DNA of 64,000 nucleotides from Rhodospirillales bacterium. GTDB taxonomy: Bacteria > Pseudomonadota > Alphaproteobacteria > Rhodospirillales > Thalassospiraceae. The position numbers and the translations under genes are program-made. This document shows, one piece after another, positions 36,131 through 45,358 of the stretch (position 1 is its first letter; each line of letters opens with the position of its first letter). The stretch spans positions 496,001 through 560,000 of the forward strand of contig JAHQVT010000010.1 of NCBI GenBank assembly GCA_019634165.1, read 5' to 3'. The notes under the pieces were generated by a model. The model saw only the letters and a program-made list of their open reading frames with translations, had not been told where the DNA came from and made no database searches.

Positions 36131-36643
36131 ATGGCGACCAAAGCCGACACCCAGCAATTATTCCATCAATATGGCGAGGAAGTTCGACGCTTCCTGACGC
36201 GGAAATTGTCATGCCTGGACACGGCAGAAGACCTGACACAGGAAACTTTTGCCCGCCTTTTGCGCATTGATAGCGACATCATCATCGAAGATGGCCGGGC
36301 GTTTATTTATAAGACGGCCAACAATCTTGCGATTGATCATATGCGTTCCCAACGCCGGCGCCGCACAGATGCGACAGATCACGACACCATGGCGCTGATT
36401 GCCGATGACCGCCCCAATGCGGAAACGCAAACGGGCGACCGGCGCCGTTTACAAGTTCTTCAACAAGCAATCGCCGAACTCCCACCGCGAACGCGCGAGA
36501 TTTTTATTCTCGGCCGTATCGAAGGGCAAAGTTATGGCGCAATTGCACAAAAACTCTCGGTTTCGGAAAGTACGGTGCAGAAACATTTGGCCACCGCATT
36601 GGCACACGCCATGACCAAACTTAAAAAACATCAGTCCGAATGA
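36131..36643 (+). CDS. fecI: ECF sigma factor, FecI-like
   Basis: A 170-residue RNA polymerase sigma factor. Region 2 shows HQYGEEVRRFLTRKLSC and the DTAEDLTQETFARLLR core-binding block. Region 4 has LPPRTREIFILGRIEGQSYG and IAQKLSVSESTVQKHLATAL. This is the FecI-type ECF group for iron uptake. It is followed by a FecR anti-sigma gene and an STN-bearing TonB receptor and is preceded by a Fur-box-like site, a complete cell-surface signalling arrangement. The start at 36131 is favoured by region 2 position and by the operator upstream, although its ribosome site is weak. Confidence 0.93.
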   Translation: MATKADTQQLFHQYGEEVRRFLTRKLSCLDTAEDLTQETFARLLRIDSDIIIEDGRAFIYKTANNLAIDHMRSQRRRRTDATDHDTMALIADDRPNAETQTGDRRRLQVLQQAIAELPPRTREIFILGRIEGQSYGAIAQKLSVSESTVQKHLATALAHAMTKLKKHQSE

Positions 36644-36710
36644 CAAAAACCTGTACGTTTTTCGCCCCGTAAAACGTCATACTATATAGAACGATATCAG
36701 GAAGCAGTTC

Positions 36711-37739
36711 GTGACACCGCGCAACACCAACCAAAGAATCAATGAAATGGACCACACCGCTGCGGCGTGGGTGATCCATGATCATGGGGTTGCGACCAAT
36801 CCGGAACGCGATCTAGGCAACCAGACATCAAAAACACCGCAAAAAACCAGCATGGAATGGGTTAACGCATCTCCGGACCATGCGGAATCTTATATCACCG
36901 CCCAATCTGTCTGGGATGAGCTTGCACTTTTGAACTGTGACGATCTGCGTCAACCAACCCTTGCTGCCAATGATACGAAACACCGTTCATACAATCTTGC
37001 GCGACGTGCTCTTGCCGTTGCCGCCATGGTGGTAATCACGATCATTGGCGGCATCAAAGCCCCTGAATTGATGATGCGCGGCTTTGCCGACCACAGCACT
37101 GCGCATGGTGAAGTCACCACCATTATGCTTGCCGATGGAAGCCAAGTGTTGCTTGATTCCGCATCGGCAATTGATGTGCATTTCACCGAAACCGCGCGTG
37201 AAGTACGGCTGATTTCCGGGCGGGCAAGTTTTGACGTGGCCCCGGCAAACGACCAAGTTCCAACATTCATTGTCGTTGCTGGCAACAGCACGACCCGCGC
37301 CTTGGGCACCAAATTCGATGTCCAATTTATCGAAGATGGTGATGATCATGATTTGACTGTTACGGCAATTGAACATCAGATCGAACTGACACCCGATACC
37401 CATGACAGCGCCACCAGCTTCATCCTTTCACCGGGCGAGCAAGTCTCGATCGGCAGCAAAAAAGCCGATAGCGAAATTGCGCATATAAACCTTGCGACCA
37501 GCACAAGTTGGCAAAAAGGGTTTCTGATCTTTGATCACGCCAAACTTTCCGATGTCACGACAACACTCAGCCGTTATTCCAGCGGTCCGATCCTGATTGC
37601 CAGCAGCGATCTTGCCGAACGGGAAGTCAGTGGCATGTTCCGGATTGATAAAATTGATCAGGCCGTTGATTTCATAAGCGAAGGTCTTGGTGCTTCGAAT
37701 TACAGCATTCCGCATGTGGCAACTTTTCTTGTCGACTAG
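36711..37739 (+). CDS. fecR: FecR-type anti-sigma regulator
   Basis: A 342-residue single-pass inner-membrane regulator that relays receptor occupancy to FecI. The cytoplasmic N-terminal part has the anti-sigma-like TAAAWVIHDHG and NPERDLG segments. One transmembrane helix follows (RRALAVAAMVVITIIGG, about residues 97-113). The periplasmic FecR domain contains TIMLADGSQVLLDSASAID, VRLISGRASFDV and TRALGTKFDVQF, and a C-terminal DUF4974-like part has AKLSDVTTTLSRYSSGPI. The start is GTG with AGGAAG 6 nt upstream, 68 bp after fecI. Confidence 0.92.
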   Translation: MTPRNTNQRINEMDHTAAAWVIHDHGVATNPERDLGNQTSKTPQKTSMEWVNASPDHAESYITAQSVWDELALLNCDDLRQPTLAANDTKHRSYNLARRALAVAAMVVITIIGGIKAPELMMRGFADHSTAHGEVTTIMLADGSQVLLDSASAIDVHFTETAREVRLISGRASFDVAPANDQVPTFIVVAGNSTTRALGTKFDVQFIEDGDDHDLTVTAIEHQIELTPDTHDSATSFILSPGEQVSIGSKKADSEIAHINLATSTSWQKGFLIFDHAKLSDVTTTLSRYSSGPILIASSDLAEREVSGMFRIDKIDQAVDFISEGLGASNYSIPHVATFLVD

Positions 37740-37892
37740 GGCTGCACCTTTGCTGTGCTTTTTGCCTGCGATCACCACCCCCGCAAAATAGCCGAATTCT
37801 GGCTGTTTTCGACCCGGGTTGAAATTTTCAAAAAAAGATTGAACTTTTTTTACCGGATCAGAAAAACGGCGCGTCTTCTCCTATAGGAAAGA

Positions 37893-37917
37893 GATAATGC
37901 GACCTACTTGCATTATC
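37893..37917. promoter_or_regulatory. Inverted repeat before the TonB receptor gene
   Basis: GATAATGC (37893-37900), 9-bp spacer, GCATTATC (37910-37917), ending about 30 bp before the start codon. It could be a Fur-type site (GATAAT repeats) or a leader hairpin. Confidence 0.5.
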
Positions 37918-37948
37918 AAATATGTGAAGACCTAGGGGAGATGGCTAA

Positions 37949-40393
37949 ATGGCCTCGAAAAGGGGAAAATCGGTAGCACGTACTACCGATTATCGTAACG
38001 CGCGCGCAAATCACCGTACCATCGCAAAGCAGCTTCTTGCTGGAACCGCCATGTCACTTGGCGCGATGATGCTGATGGTGCCAACCAGCAGTCAAGCTGC
38101 AACCAAAACCGAGATCGCGCAGGCAAGTGCCAGCTTTGATTTCAATATCTCGGCCCAGAACCTGAACAACGCCTTACTGGCCTTTGCCCAGCAAACCGGC
38201 ATTCAGATTTTTTATGACACCGCGCAGGTCGAAAATCTGACCAGCACAGCCGTAACCGGCACCATGACGGCGAGTGACGCCCTGACCAAATTGCTTGATG
38301 GCAGCGACGTCAAATTCAGCTTCACCGATGAAAATTCGGTCACACTGGTTGCAGGCGGCGACGAAACATTGATGGACCCGGTCGTTGTCGAAGCGCAAGG
38401 CGCATCCAACCCCGGCGACCCTGCCGCAACTGAAGGTACAGGAAGCTTCACCACCACGGTTGCCAGTGTCGGCTCCAAGAGCAATGAAAGCCTCCGCGAA
38501 CTGCCACAAACCGCCAGTGTCGTTACCGCCGAACGCATCGAACAACAGAATTTCCAGTATCTCGATGATGCGATGCGCTACACAACTGGGGTTCAGGTTG
38601 CCCAGAATACCGCAGGCCGCTCGTCGCTGTTCTCGCGCGGTTACGAAGTCTCAAGCGTTCAGACCAACGGCGTATCGGTTCCGCTCTCAAGCCGTGATGG
38701 CACTTTGCCAAACCTTGCCATGTATGACCGCATCGAAGTCCTGCGCGGCCCGGCGGGTCTCTATGGTGGTTCCGGCGAACCTTCAGCCACCATTAACCTG
38801 ATCCGTAAACAGGCAAATGATGAATTTAGTGGTGCTGGTTCCGTCGGCTATGGTTCTTGGGACCATTACAGCGCGATGGGCGATGTTTCTGCACCGCTGA
38901 CGGAAGACGGAAGTGTGCGCACACGTGCCATTTTGTCCGCAGACTATCGTGACAGTTTCGTCGATGTCGAAGAAAATAATAACGAACTTGGCTATGTCAC
39001 TCTTGATGCAGATGTAAGTGACGATACGTTCTTGTCATTTGGCTTCTCGCATGAACACAAAGATCAGGTGCCTCATAATGGCCTGCCAACTGATTCCAAC
39101 GGCAAATTACTTGACGTATCGCGCTCGACCTTTGCTGGCGCCGACTGGAACAGCTTTGAGAATACAATGGATGATGTCTATTTTGACCTCAACCATCAGT
39201 TCTCGGACCGGACCGAAGGCCACGTTTCACTGCGCTTCTCGAACCGCAACATGAACGCGCTTTATGCTTACACGACATCTCAGGCATCAGCAGCGCTAAC
39301 TGCCAGCTATCGTGCACTTCAGCTTGATCTTGATGAGCAGGCCAGCGCCGCAGATGCCTATGTGAATCACAATTTTGATTTACTTGGCTATGAGCAGACC
39401 CTGACGGTCGGTGCCGATATTGAATATGTTGATCAATCCTTCTATCAGAGCCTGACAAACCTCGGAACGGCAAGCATCTCAAGCCCAGTCTTGGCAAAAC
39501 CAACCTCGCTGACTGCGCGTAGTGATTATGACCTAACCAGCACGGAATTTGGTACATACGCCAAATTGAAACTGCAAACCTTTGATGATGTAACCTTCTC
39601 GCTTGGTGGTCGGACAAGTTGGTATAATTCAGTTCAGGATGGCCTTGTTAACGGCTCGAACACAGCAAACAATACGACTGATGATGCTGTATTCACACCG
39701 TTCGCCGGGGTCGTTTACGACCTGACCGATGATTTCTCGACCTACTTTAGCTACACCTCAATCTATGAACCGCAGTCGGAAAACACATCCACTGGCGGAC
39801 AGATAGAACCGCGCACGGGTGAGCAGTTCGAAATAGGCCTTAAGGGCGAGCATTTCGGCGGGCTTCTGAACTCCTATATCGCGGCCTATCAAATGGAAGA
39901 CGAGAACCGTGCTGTCACCGACCCTGATGATGCCAATGCAAGTGTTGCTGCCGGTAAAATCCGTACCCGTGGGATCGAAGCAGAAGTTAGCGGCGAGATT
40001 ATGGAAAACTGGCAGGGCTTCCTTGGCTACACCTACATCTATAGCGTGGATGCCGGTAGCACTTCCGATAGTTCATATCGTACCTATGCGCCGAAGCACT
40101 ATGTTACGTCATGGACCGATTACACCTTTGATGAAGGTGCGGTTGACGGGCTGAGCATCGGTGGCGGTGTTACCTGGTCTGATAGCTGGGTATTTAACAA
40201 TACCATTGCAGCACCAAGCTACACCGTCGTCGATGGACGAATTTCGTATGCGATTACAGACAATATGTCTGTCGCCTTGAATGCCAATAACATTCTCGAC
40301 GAAAAGTATTACACACGTGTCGCAGCCACCTCGACCTTCAACTATTACGGCGCCCCGCGTAACTTCTTCCTGAGCTTGAACGGTACGTTCTAA
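37949..40393 (+). CDS. TonB-dependent siderophore receptor with STN signalling domain
   Basis: An 814-residue outer-membrane receptor. The signal peptide core is AMSLGAMMLMVPTSSQA. An STN domain at residues about 55-125 (FDFNISAQNLNNALLAFAQQ, IQIFYDTAQVENL) contacts FecR. The plug begins ELPQTASVVTAERIEQQNF and contains LRGPAGLYGGSGEPSATINL. The barrel ends in an aromatic-terminal NFFLSLNGTF. It binds an iron-siderophore and signals through FecR and FecI to its own promoter. The siderophore type cannot be read, but the plug pattern fits the FpvA/FhuE-like group. AGGGGAG lies 8 nt before the ATG; a terminator follows. Confidence 0.94.
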   Translation: MASKRGKSVARTTDYRNARANHRTIAKQLLAGTAMSLGAMMLMVPTSSQAATKTEIAQASASFDFNISAQNLNNALLAFAQQTGIQIFYDTAQVENLTSTAVTGTMTASDALTKLLDGSDVKFSFTDENSVTLVAGGDETLMDPVVVEAQGASNPGDPAATEGTGSFTTTVASVGSKSNESLRELPQTASVVTAERIEQQNFQYLDDAMRYTTGVQVAQNTAGRSSLFSRGYEVSSVQTNGVSVPLSSRDGTLPNLAMYDRIEVLRGPAGLYGGSGEPSATINLIRKQANDEFSGAGSVGYGSWDHYSAMGDVSAPLTEDGSVRTRAILSADYRDSFVDVEENNNELGYVTLDADVSDDTFLSFGFSHEHKDQVPHNGLPTDSNGKLLDVSRSTFAGADWNSFENTMDDVYFDLNHQFSDRTEGHVSLRFSNRNMNALYAYTTSQASAALTASYRALQLDLDEQASAADAYVNHNFDLLGYEQTLTVGADIEYVDQSFYQSLTNLGTASISSPVLAKPTSLTARSDYDLTSTEFGTYAKLKLQTFDDVTFSLGGRTSWYNSVQDGLVNGSNTANNTTDDAVFTPFAGVVYDLTDDFSTYFSYTSIYEPQSENTSTGGQIEPRTGEQFEIGLKGEHFGGLLNSYIAAYQMEDENRAVTDPDDANASVAAGKIRTRGIEAEVSGEIMENWQGFLGYTYIYSVDAGSTSDSSYRTYAPKHYVTSWTDYTFDEGAVDGLSIGGGVTWSDSWVFNNTIAAPSYTVVDGRISYAITDNMSVALNANNILDEKYYTRVAATSTFNYYGAPRNFFLSLNGTF

Positions 40394-40420
40394 GCCAAGC
40401 TCAATCATCATACTATTTAG

Positions 40421-40448
40421 AAAAGGCGGGAAATTCCCCGCCTTTTCT
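40421..40448 (+). terminator. Terminator after the TonB receptor
   Basis: AAAAGGCGGG (40421-40430), loop AAATTC, CCCGCCTTTT (40437-40446); ten-bp stem with a T tail. Confidence 0.85.
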
Positions 40449-40764
40449 TGTTTTATATGCTACTCAGATCGCTATAGAGCGACAAAACAGCCATATTGTA
40501 TAAAATATTCGACTGTCGCCGTACACCTTGTTAAGGTGCCCGCAGGCAGTATTCGGCGCGCGTTGCAATATTATAATATTGTATGATGTTTACATCTCCT
40601 GCCCAAGAATCTAAGCTGCGCCGAGATTATCAAGACTGCGCCATTTGGCCACCCGACCGGAACGACATCTGCATAGACAATGCCCGTCATTTTTTGGTCA
40701 TTTGCAGGTCAAACAGAATTGCGCAGTCCTATCAGGCACAGGATTAACCCAACAGGAGACCCAC
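40449..40764. other. Intergenic region before the aldehyde dehydrogenase gene
   Basis: A gap of 316 bp with no credible gene. It includes the 16-bp palindrome at 40566-40581 and AT-rich promoter-like DNA around it. Confidence 0.5.
40566..40581. promoter_or_regulatory. Perfect 16-bp palindrome, candidate operator
   Basis: CAATATTATAATATTG is a perfect dyad about 185 bp before the aldehyde dehydrogenase start. It is the type of AT-rich site used by FCD-GntR or LysR regulators; no regulator gene lies adjacent. Confidence 0.45.
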
Positions 40765-42342
40765 ATGCTTAGTGGACAGCATTATATTGCAGGCGAGTGG
40801 CTGAACGGCCCGGATGTGTTTCAGGCTGACAATCCGTCAACCGGCAACAAACTCCCGACCAAATTCCAGCACGGCACCGAAGAAATTGTTGATCAGGCTG
40901 TTGTCGCGGCCCAAGCCTGTGCCGAAGAATTTGCGGCAATGCTACCGGCCAAACGCGCAGAATTCCTGCGGGCGATTGCCGATGAGATCGATGCACGCGG
41001 CGATGAAATTACCGAAATCGGCAATCTTGAATCCGCCCTGCCCGCAGCACGCCTGACCGGCGAGCGCGGCCGCACAGTTGGCCAGTTGCGTTTCTTTGCC
41101 GATTGGATCGAAGAAGGCTCCTGGCTTGAAGCCCGCATTGAAACAGCCCAGCCTGATCGTCAACCGCTGCCAAAACCTGATCTGCGCGTGATGAATAAGG
41201 CACTTGGTCCGGTTGGCGTGTTTGGCGCATCAAACTTCCCACTGGCCTTTTCGACCGCAGGCGGCGATACCGCATCCGCCCTTGCTGCTGGCTGCCCGGT
41301 CGTTTTCAAAGGTCATGCCGCCCATCCAGGAACATCCGAAGTTGTCGCCAAGGCGATTGAAGCCGCCGTTGCCAAAACCGGCATGCCCAAAGGTGTATTT
41401 AGCCTGATCCATGGTGGTACGCGCAAAGTTGGTCAGGCGCTGGTTGCCCATCCTTTGATCAAGGCTGTTGGCTTTACCGGGTCCACCGGTGGGGGTCGTG
41501 CGCTGTTTGATATTGCGGTTTCGCGTCCGGAACCGATCCCGTTTTACGGCGAACTGGGGTCAAACAACCCGGTCTTCCTTCTGCCCAACGCAATGAGTGA
41601 CAAGGCCGCTGACATCGCCAAAGGCTGGGTTGGTTCGGTCACCATGGGTGTGGGTCAGTTCTGTACCAATCCGGGTCTTTTGATCGCCCTTAAGGGTACT
41701 GATCTTGATACCTTTGTTGACACAGCGGCAAGCGAACTTGGTCAGGTTGGCGGTGCCGCCATGCTGACAGACCGTGTTTCAAGCGCCTATCAGGGCGTCA
41801 CCAATTCCATGAGCAAACATGGCAAAGTTACCTGTGCGCTTAAACGCCGCGACTCTGATGGCAAGTTTGAAGGCAGCCCGGCAATCTTCCGCACGACTGC
41901 TGCGGCTTGGAAAGCCAACCCGGAACTGGCCGAAGAAATGTTTGGCCCCGCGGGCATCATTGTTGAATGTGACAGCATTGATGAAATGGTCGCCCTTTCA
42001 GCAACCCTGATTGGTCAGTTGACCGCCACCATTCACATGGTTGATGGCGATTCAGATACCGCAGCAGCCCTGCGCCCGTCGTTGGAAAAATGTGCTGGCC
42101 GTATCCTGATCAATGGATGGCCAACCGGTGTCGAAGTTTGCCATTCCATGGTGCATGGCGGACCTTATCCGGCAAGCACGGATTCACGGTCAACCTCGGT
42201 CGGGTCACTTGCGATCAAACGGTTCATCCGTCCTGTGTCTTATCAGGCCTTCCCCGATGCCCTTCTGCCTGCCGCGATCAAGGATGCAAATCCGTTGAAC
42301 ATCCCGCGTCTGGTCAATGGCAAATGGCAGATGGCGAAATAA
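40765..42342 (+). CDS. Aldehyde dehydrogenase, 2,5-dioxovalerate (ketoglutarate semialdehyde) type
   Basis: A 525-residue NAD(P)-dependent aldehyde dehydrogenase. The nucleotide-binding FTGSTGGGRALFDIA (about residues 238-252), the catalytic Glu in ELGSNNPVFLLP and the catalytic Cys in GQFCTNPGL (about residue 304) are all present. The N-terminal HYIAGEW and the C-terminal NGWPTGVEVCHSMVHGGPYP with STSVGS are typical of alpha-ketoglutarate semialdehyde dehydrogenases, which oxidise the product of pentose, hexarate or hydroxyproline breakdown to 2-oxoglutarate. ATG 40765 follows AGGAGAC. It stands alone, without its usual pathway genes. Confidence 0.9.
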   Translation: MLSGQHYIAGEWLNGPDVFQADNPSTGNKLPTKFQHGTEEIVDQAVVAAQACAEEFAAMLPAKRAEFLRAIADEIDARGDEITEIGNLESALPAARLTGERGRTVGQLRFFADWIEEGSWLEARIETAQPDRQPLPKPDLRVMNKALGPVGVFGASNFPLAFSTAGGDTASALAAGCPVVFKGHAAHPGTSEVVAKAIEAAVAKTGMPKGVFSLIHGGTRKVGQALVAHPLIKAVGFTGSTGGGRALFDIAVSRPEPIPFYGELGSNNPVFLLPNAMSDKAADIAKGWVGSVTMGVGQFCTNPGLLIALKGTDLDTFVDTAASELGQVGGAAMLTDRVSSAYQGVTNSMSKHGKVTCALKRRDSDGKFEGSPAIFRTTAAAWKANPELAEEMFGPAGIIVECDSIDEMVALSATLIGQLTATIHMVDGDSDTAAALRPSLEKCAGRILINGWPTGVEVCHSMVHGGPYPASTDSRSTSVGSLAIKRFIRPVSYQAFPDALLPAAIKDANPLNIPRLVNGKWQMAK

Positions 42343-42362
42343 GCACTGTCTACTATCGGAGA

Positions 42363-42397
42363 CACAAATGGCGCGGCCAACAGGTCGCGCCTTTTGT
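42363..42397 (+). terminator. Terminator after the aldehyde dehydrogenase
   Basis: ACAAA plus GGCGCG (42363-42375) pairs with CGCGCC plus TTTTGT (42386-42397); the T-run lies within the arm. Confidence 0.75.
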
Positions 42398-42419
42398 ATG
42401 AGGAATACTTAAACCCATA

Positions 42420-42869
42420 TCAAACGTCGCGCGGCACCCCGTTGGGATCATCACTGCCCCGGTGATATTTGAACGTCCCGGTCGAAGTCCCGATCACATC
42501 GCCATCGGCGTTGTAGGCAGTTGCTTCGGTAAAGACGATCTTGCGTCCCCCACCCTGTTTTCGCGCGACCACACGCACGATACCGTCCTTGGCCATCCCG
42601 ATAAAATTGGTGGTCAGCGACAGGGTCATGGTTTTGCGGACATTGCCTGCAACCGGGCAATAACACACGGCATAACCACACGCCGTATCCATCAAAGTGG
42701 TCAGAATCCCGCCATGCAAAATACCGATACGGTTGCGGTGAAAATCCTTTAATTCAAGTTCGACCACCGCATGGTTTTCCGCCCATTCTACCAAGCGATA
42801 GCCAAGATGATCCTGCACAGCACTGCCATAGGCCTGCTCATAGGCAAGGTTTTCGTCAATATCGGTCAT
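42420..42869 (-). CDS. PaaI-family hotdog thioesterase
   Basis: A 149-residue single hotdog-domain acyl-CoA thioesterase. It has VVELELKDFHRNRIGILHGG followed by TTLMDTACGYAV, the PaaI/YbgC-type HGG motif with its active-site helix, and LTTNFIGMAKDGIVRVVARK. Members hydrolyse phenylacetyl-CoA-like or medium-chain acyl-CoAs. It is convergent with the aldehyde dehydrogenase gene and has no operon partner, so the substrate is open. Confidence 0.9.
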   Translation of the reverse strand: MTDIDENLAYEQAYGSAVQDHLGYRLVEWAENHAVVELELKDFHRNRIGILHGGILTTLMDTACGYAVCYCPVAGNVRKTMTLSLTTNFIGMAKDGIVRVVARKQGGGRKIVFTEATAYNADGDVIGTSTGTFKYHRGSDDPNGVPRDV

Positions 42870-43203
42870 GTGCGGGGCCCTTGTTATGGATGTTTTCCAA
42901 GCTATAGCAGATATCCCACCATCCGAATATCGTGCTGCGTTTCAGATGACAGAACGGTAAGAGTCGCACATTCCCAGCACCACATTATGACGAAAAGCAA
43001 CAATCTATATCCATAAAAATTGGTCACATTGCGCAGCGCAACATTGAATAATTATTTATTTTCAATAGCTTAATTCCATCGTTCTCCAATCAAGAACGGG
43101 ATGGCAGTGAGGCGAGAATAGTCTGCGGCGAAGGCGTTTGGTATTCCTGAAATCACCCAAGACAAAGACCCCGACAAAGAAAATGTCGCAAAGGAATAAA
43201 GCC
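42870..43203. other. Intergenic region without recognised elements
   Basis: A 334-bp gap between the thioesterase gene and a small ORF. AT-rich stretches near 43020-43080 look promoter-like; no hairpin terminator or operator was recognised. Confidence 0.4.
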
Positions 43204-43380
43204 ATGACGACGATTGCTTACAAAGACGCAACCAGCATCGAACGTGAAGTCCGCACCGGCTGGTTCACCAGCTTTGTCCGAGCGCTTCAGGTTGCAGTAA
43301 TCATGAAAGCATCTCAGGCCAAAAATCACGCAGAACTGACTGCGGATTGGAACAAAGCATGGCGTCAGGTCGAGGGTTAA
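43204..43380 (+). CDS. Small protein of unknown function (58 aa)
   Basis: A 58-residue protein starting MTTIAYKDATSIEREV, with an amphipathic middle (TGWFTSFVRALQVAVIMKAS) and a Trp-containing tail (WNKAWRQVEG). The ATG at 43204 has AAGGA 8 nt upstream, a convincing ribosome site that argues for a real gene. The size and helix-plus-basic-tail form resemble small regulators such as DUF1127 proteins, but the DUF1127 motif is absent. It lies 93 bp before a LysR gene on the same strand. Confidence 0.55.
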   Translation: MTTIAYKDATSIEREVRTGWFTSFVRALQVAVIMKASQAKNHAELTADWNKAWRQVEG

Positions 43381-43472
43381 TTTCCCCTCGCCAATGCTGG
43401 CTGCGACGATCTGCACACCGCTTCGCCAGCAAAGACCTTGACGCTTCGGGTTGAACCACCGAAAACGGTTCC

Positions 43473-44405
43473 ATGCAAAAGTTTGATATTGTAACGATCC
43501 GGCTTTTTGTCGCCATCGTGCGCGCCGGAAGCATCAATGAAGCCGCAAGACGCGAACATATCGCGACCTCGGCTGTTTCACGCCGCATTGGCGAACTTGA
43601 AGCCATGCTTGGCGTCAAACTGTTGCGCCGCCTGCCACGCGGGGTCGAACCGACCGAAGAAGGCACGATCTTTGCCCGCTACGGCGAAAAGCTTCTGGGC
43701 GATCTGAACCATCTTTCCAATGAATTGCGCAATTTCAATGCCGGTGAGAAAGGCAAAATCTATCTTGCTGCTGTCACCTCGGCGATCCTGACCGGCCTTC
43801 CGGCCTTTCTGGCCGATTTCGAACGCGATTTCCCCCACATTACGGTCGATGTCCGCGAACTGACATCGCGCGAAAGTGCAGAAGCTGTGCGCGAAGGTCG
43901 GGCGGACCTTGCCATTATGGCCGATAACAGCCCGCTTGGTAATCTGTCCCATGATGTTTTTTGCGATGATCCGATCTGGGTGGTGACCCCCAAAGGCCAT
44001 CCGTTGATCCCGAATGCGAACAATCCCAAGCCGGTCAAATTCACCGAAGCTGCCAAATACGACATCATATCGCTGCATGAAGGCGGGGTGATTGATGACC
44101 TAATCTCTGAGGCCGCATCCAAAATCAAACTTGATATGCATCCCCATATCAAAGTTGTCCGGTTTGGCTCATTGCGTCAGATGATTGCAGCAGGCCTTGG
44201 CATCGGGTTCCTGCGCAAAAGCTCTGTTGCGGGGTATCTTGGCCATATGGAGATTGCCGGTGCGCCTATCGCCGATGACTGGGCCAAGCGGCAATTATTG
44301 ATTGCGCATGAAGGGGACAGCAATCTGACCAGTGCCGCGCGACTCTTCCGCGATTATCTTTTGAAAAAATCATCAGAAACCAGTTTCAAGCCGGTTCTGG
44401 GATAA
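43473..44405 (+). CDS. LysR-family transcriptional regulator
   Basis: A 310-residue LysR-type regulator. The helix-turn-helix is ITIRLFVAIVRAGSINEAAR-like at residues 5-25, with EHIATSAVSRRIGELEAMLG following. The ligand-binding domain begins near KIYLAAVTSAILTGLPAFLA and includes EAVREGRADLAIMADNSPLG. It is convergent with the CbiX gene and preceded by a small unknown ORF. Its target is not obvious from position. The ribosome site is weak. Confidence 0.92.
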   Translation: MQKFDIVTIRLFVAIVRAGSINEAARREHIATSAVSRRIGELEAMLGVKLLRRLPRGVEPTEEGTIFARYGEKLLGDLNHLSNELRNFNAGEKGKIYLAAVTSAILTGLPAFLADFERDFPHITVDVRELTSRESAEAVREGRADLAIMADNSPLGNLSHDVFCDDPIWVVTPKGHPLIPNANNPKPVKFTEAAKYDIISLHEGGVIDDLISEAASKIKLDMHPHIKVVRFGSLRQMIAAGLGIGFLRKSSVAGYLGHMEIAGAPIADDWAKRQLLIAHEGDSNLTSAARLFRDYLLKKSSETSFKPVLG

Positions 44406-44443
44406 GACCCCACCAACGGATCAGATCAACCGTTGAACACCGG

Positions 44444-45244
44444 TTATGCGGACCGCGCAGCTTGCTGGGTCCAGATGTCATCACCTGTTGGGCCAAGTGG
44501 CACTGCCTGCCCGCCAAAGCGCACAACATGGCGTTCTGCCTCGGCCAAAATAAGATCGGGAAGCTCGGCCCATTGTCCGATTGGCGGCAGAATTTCAATT
44601 TCCTCGCCGCGCCGCGCATCAATCATTTCGGGCAAATCTTCACGCGCGTGCATTCCACCGCCAGCGAGCATTGGCAGAATAAGGGCTTTTTTCCGCGATC
44701 CGATATCACGCCAATCGGCAAGCGATGGGTTGCCTTCGATATTGCCAATGCAAATTTCTGCGCCACCACAAATACGGCCAAGGCGATGACCAAAGCGAAC
44801 AGTTTCGGACAAGGGTTTCGTCAGGGTTTTCAGTCCATGGGGGACAAGAAACACTGATGTTTCATCCATCTCCCAGCCCCGCCGCGCAATGGCCGTCCTG
44901 ACACGGTGGGCAACCATTTCGGTAAATCCCGGAAGGTTCAAAGTCGGTGGCAGAATTACCGCATCATTTAGGCCGGCACGATCAAGATCGTTTGGCAGTT
45001 CTTCAGACACCAAATAACCCTGGCTAAAGAATAGCGGGAATATAATCAGACGTTTTGCATTTCCCGATATTTTCAAGGCATCGAGTTGTGCTGACAAAGT
45101 CGGGGTGCTACGCATGTAGCCATGGCTGACCACCCCGTTCCAATCGGGTGCTGCGACTTTCGCCAGATCACCTGCCGGATCACCGCCATTACCGCTATTG
45201 CCATGCGACACCATCATCAATGTTGGCATTTCAAAACCCGTCAT
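44444..45244 (-). CDS. CbiX/sirohydrochlorin-chelatase-like protein (two half-domains)
   Basis: A 266-residue protein with two similar halves of the chelatase fold. The first begins MPTLMMVSHGNSGNGGDP and the second contains VFLVPHGLKTLTK (His-Gly near residue 140). FPLFFSQGYLVSEELPNDL and ILPMLAGGGMHAREDLPEM are the matching second blocks, with conserved His in the latter. The family inserts cobalt or iron into sirohydrochlorin for cobalamin or siroheme. No cobalamin genes are nearby, and one of the usual HG(S) motifs reads HGN, so the metal-chelatase role is only probable. ATG 45244 follows GAGGCGGG. Confidence 0.75.
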   Translation of the reverse strand: MTGFEMPTLMMVSHGNSGNGGDPAGDLAKVAAPDWNGVVSHGYMRSTPTLSAQLDALKISGNAKRLIIFPLFFSQGYLVSEELPNDLDRAGLNDAVILPPTLNLPGFTEMVAHRVRTAIARRGWEMDETSVFLVPHGLKTLTKPLSETVRFGHRLGRICGGAEICIGNIEGNPSLADWRDIGSRKKALILPMLAGGGMHAREDLPEMIDARRGEEIEILPPIGQWAELPDLILAEAERHVVRFGGQAVPLGPTGDDIWTQQAARSA

Positions 45245-45358
45245 GCCCGCCTCATCTGATTTGCGTTCTTTAAAAGACTGGTAATTGGTACGCAGGGAAC
45301 AAGGTGTTGGATTGCCCAATCTGAAATTTTTTGCCGTGGCACGGCTGGCGTCGCCTTC

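Noticed and set aside
37941-37943. ATG inside the leader of the TonB receptor gene
   Set aside because: Out of frame with the receptor and directly after the AGGGGAG that serves ATG 37949.
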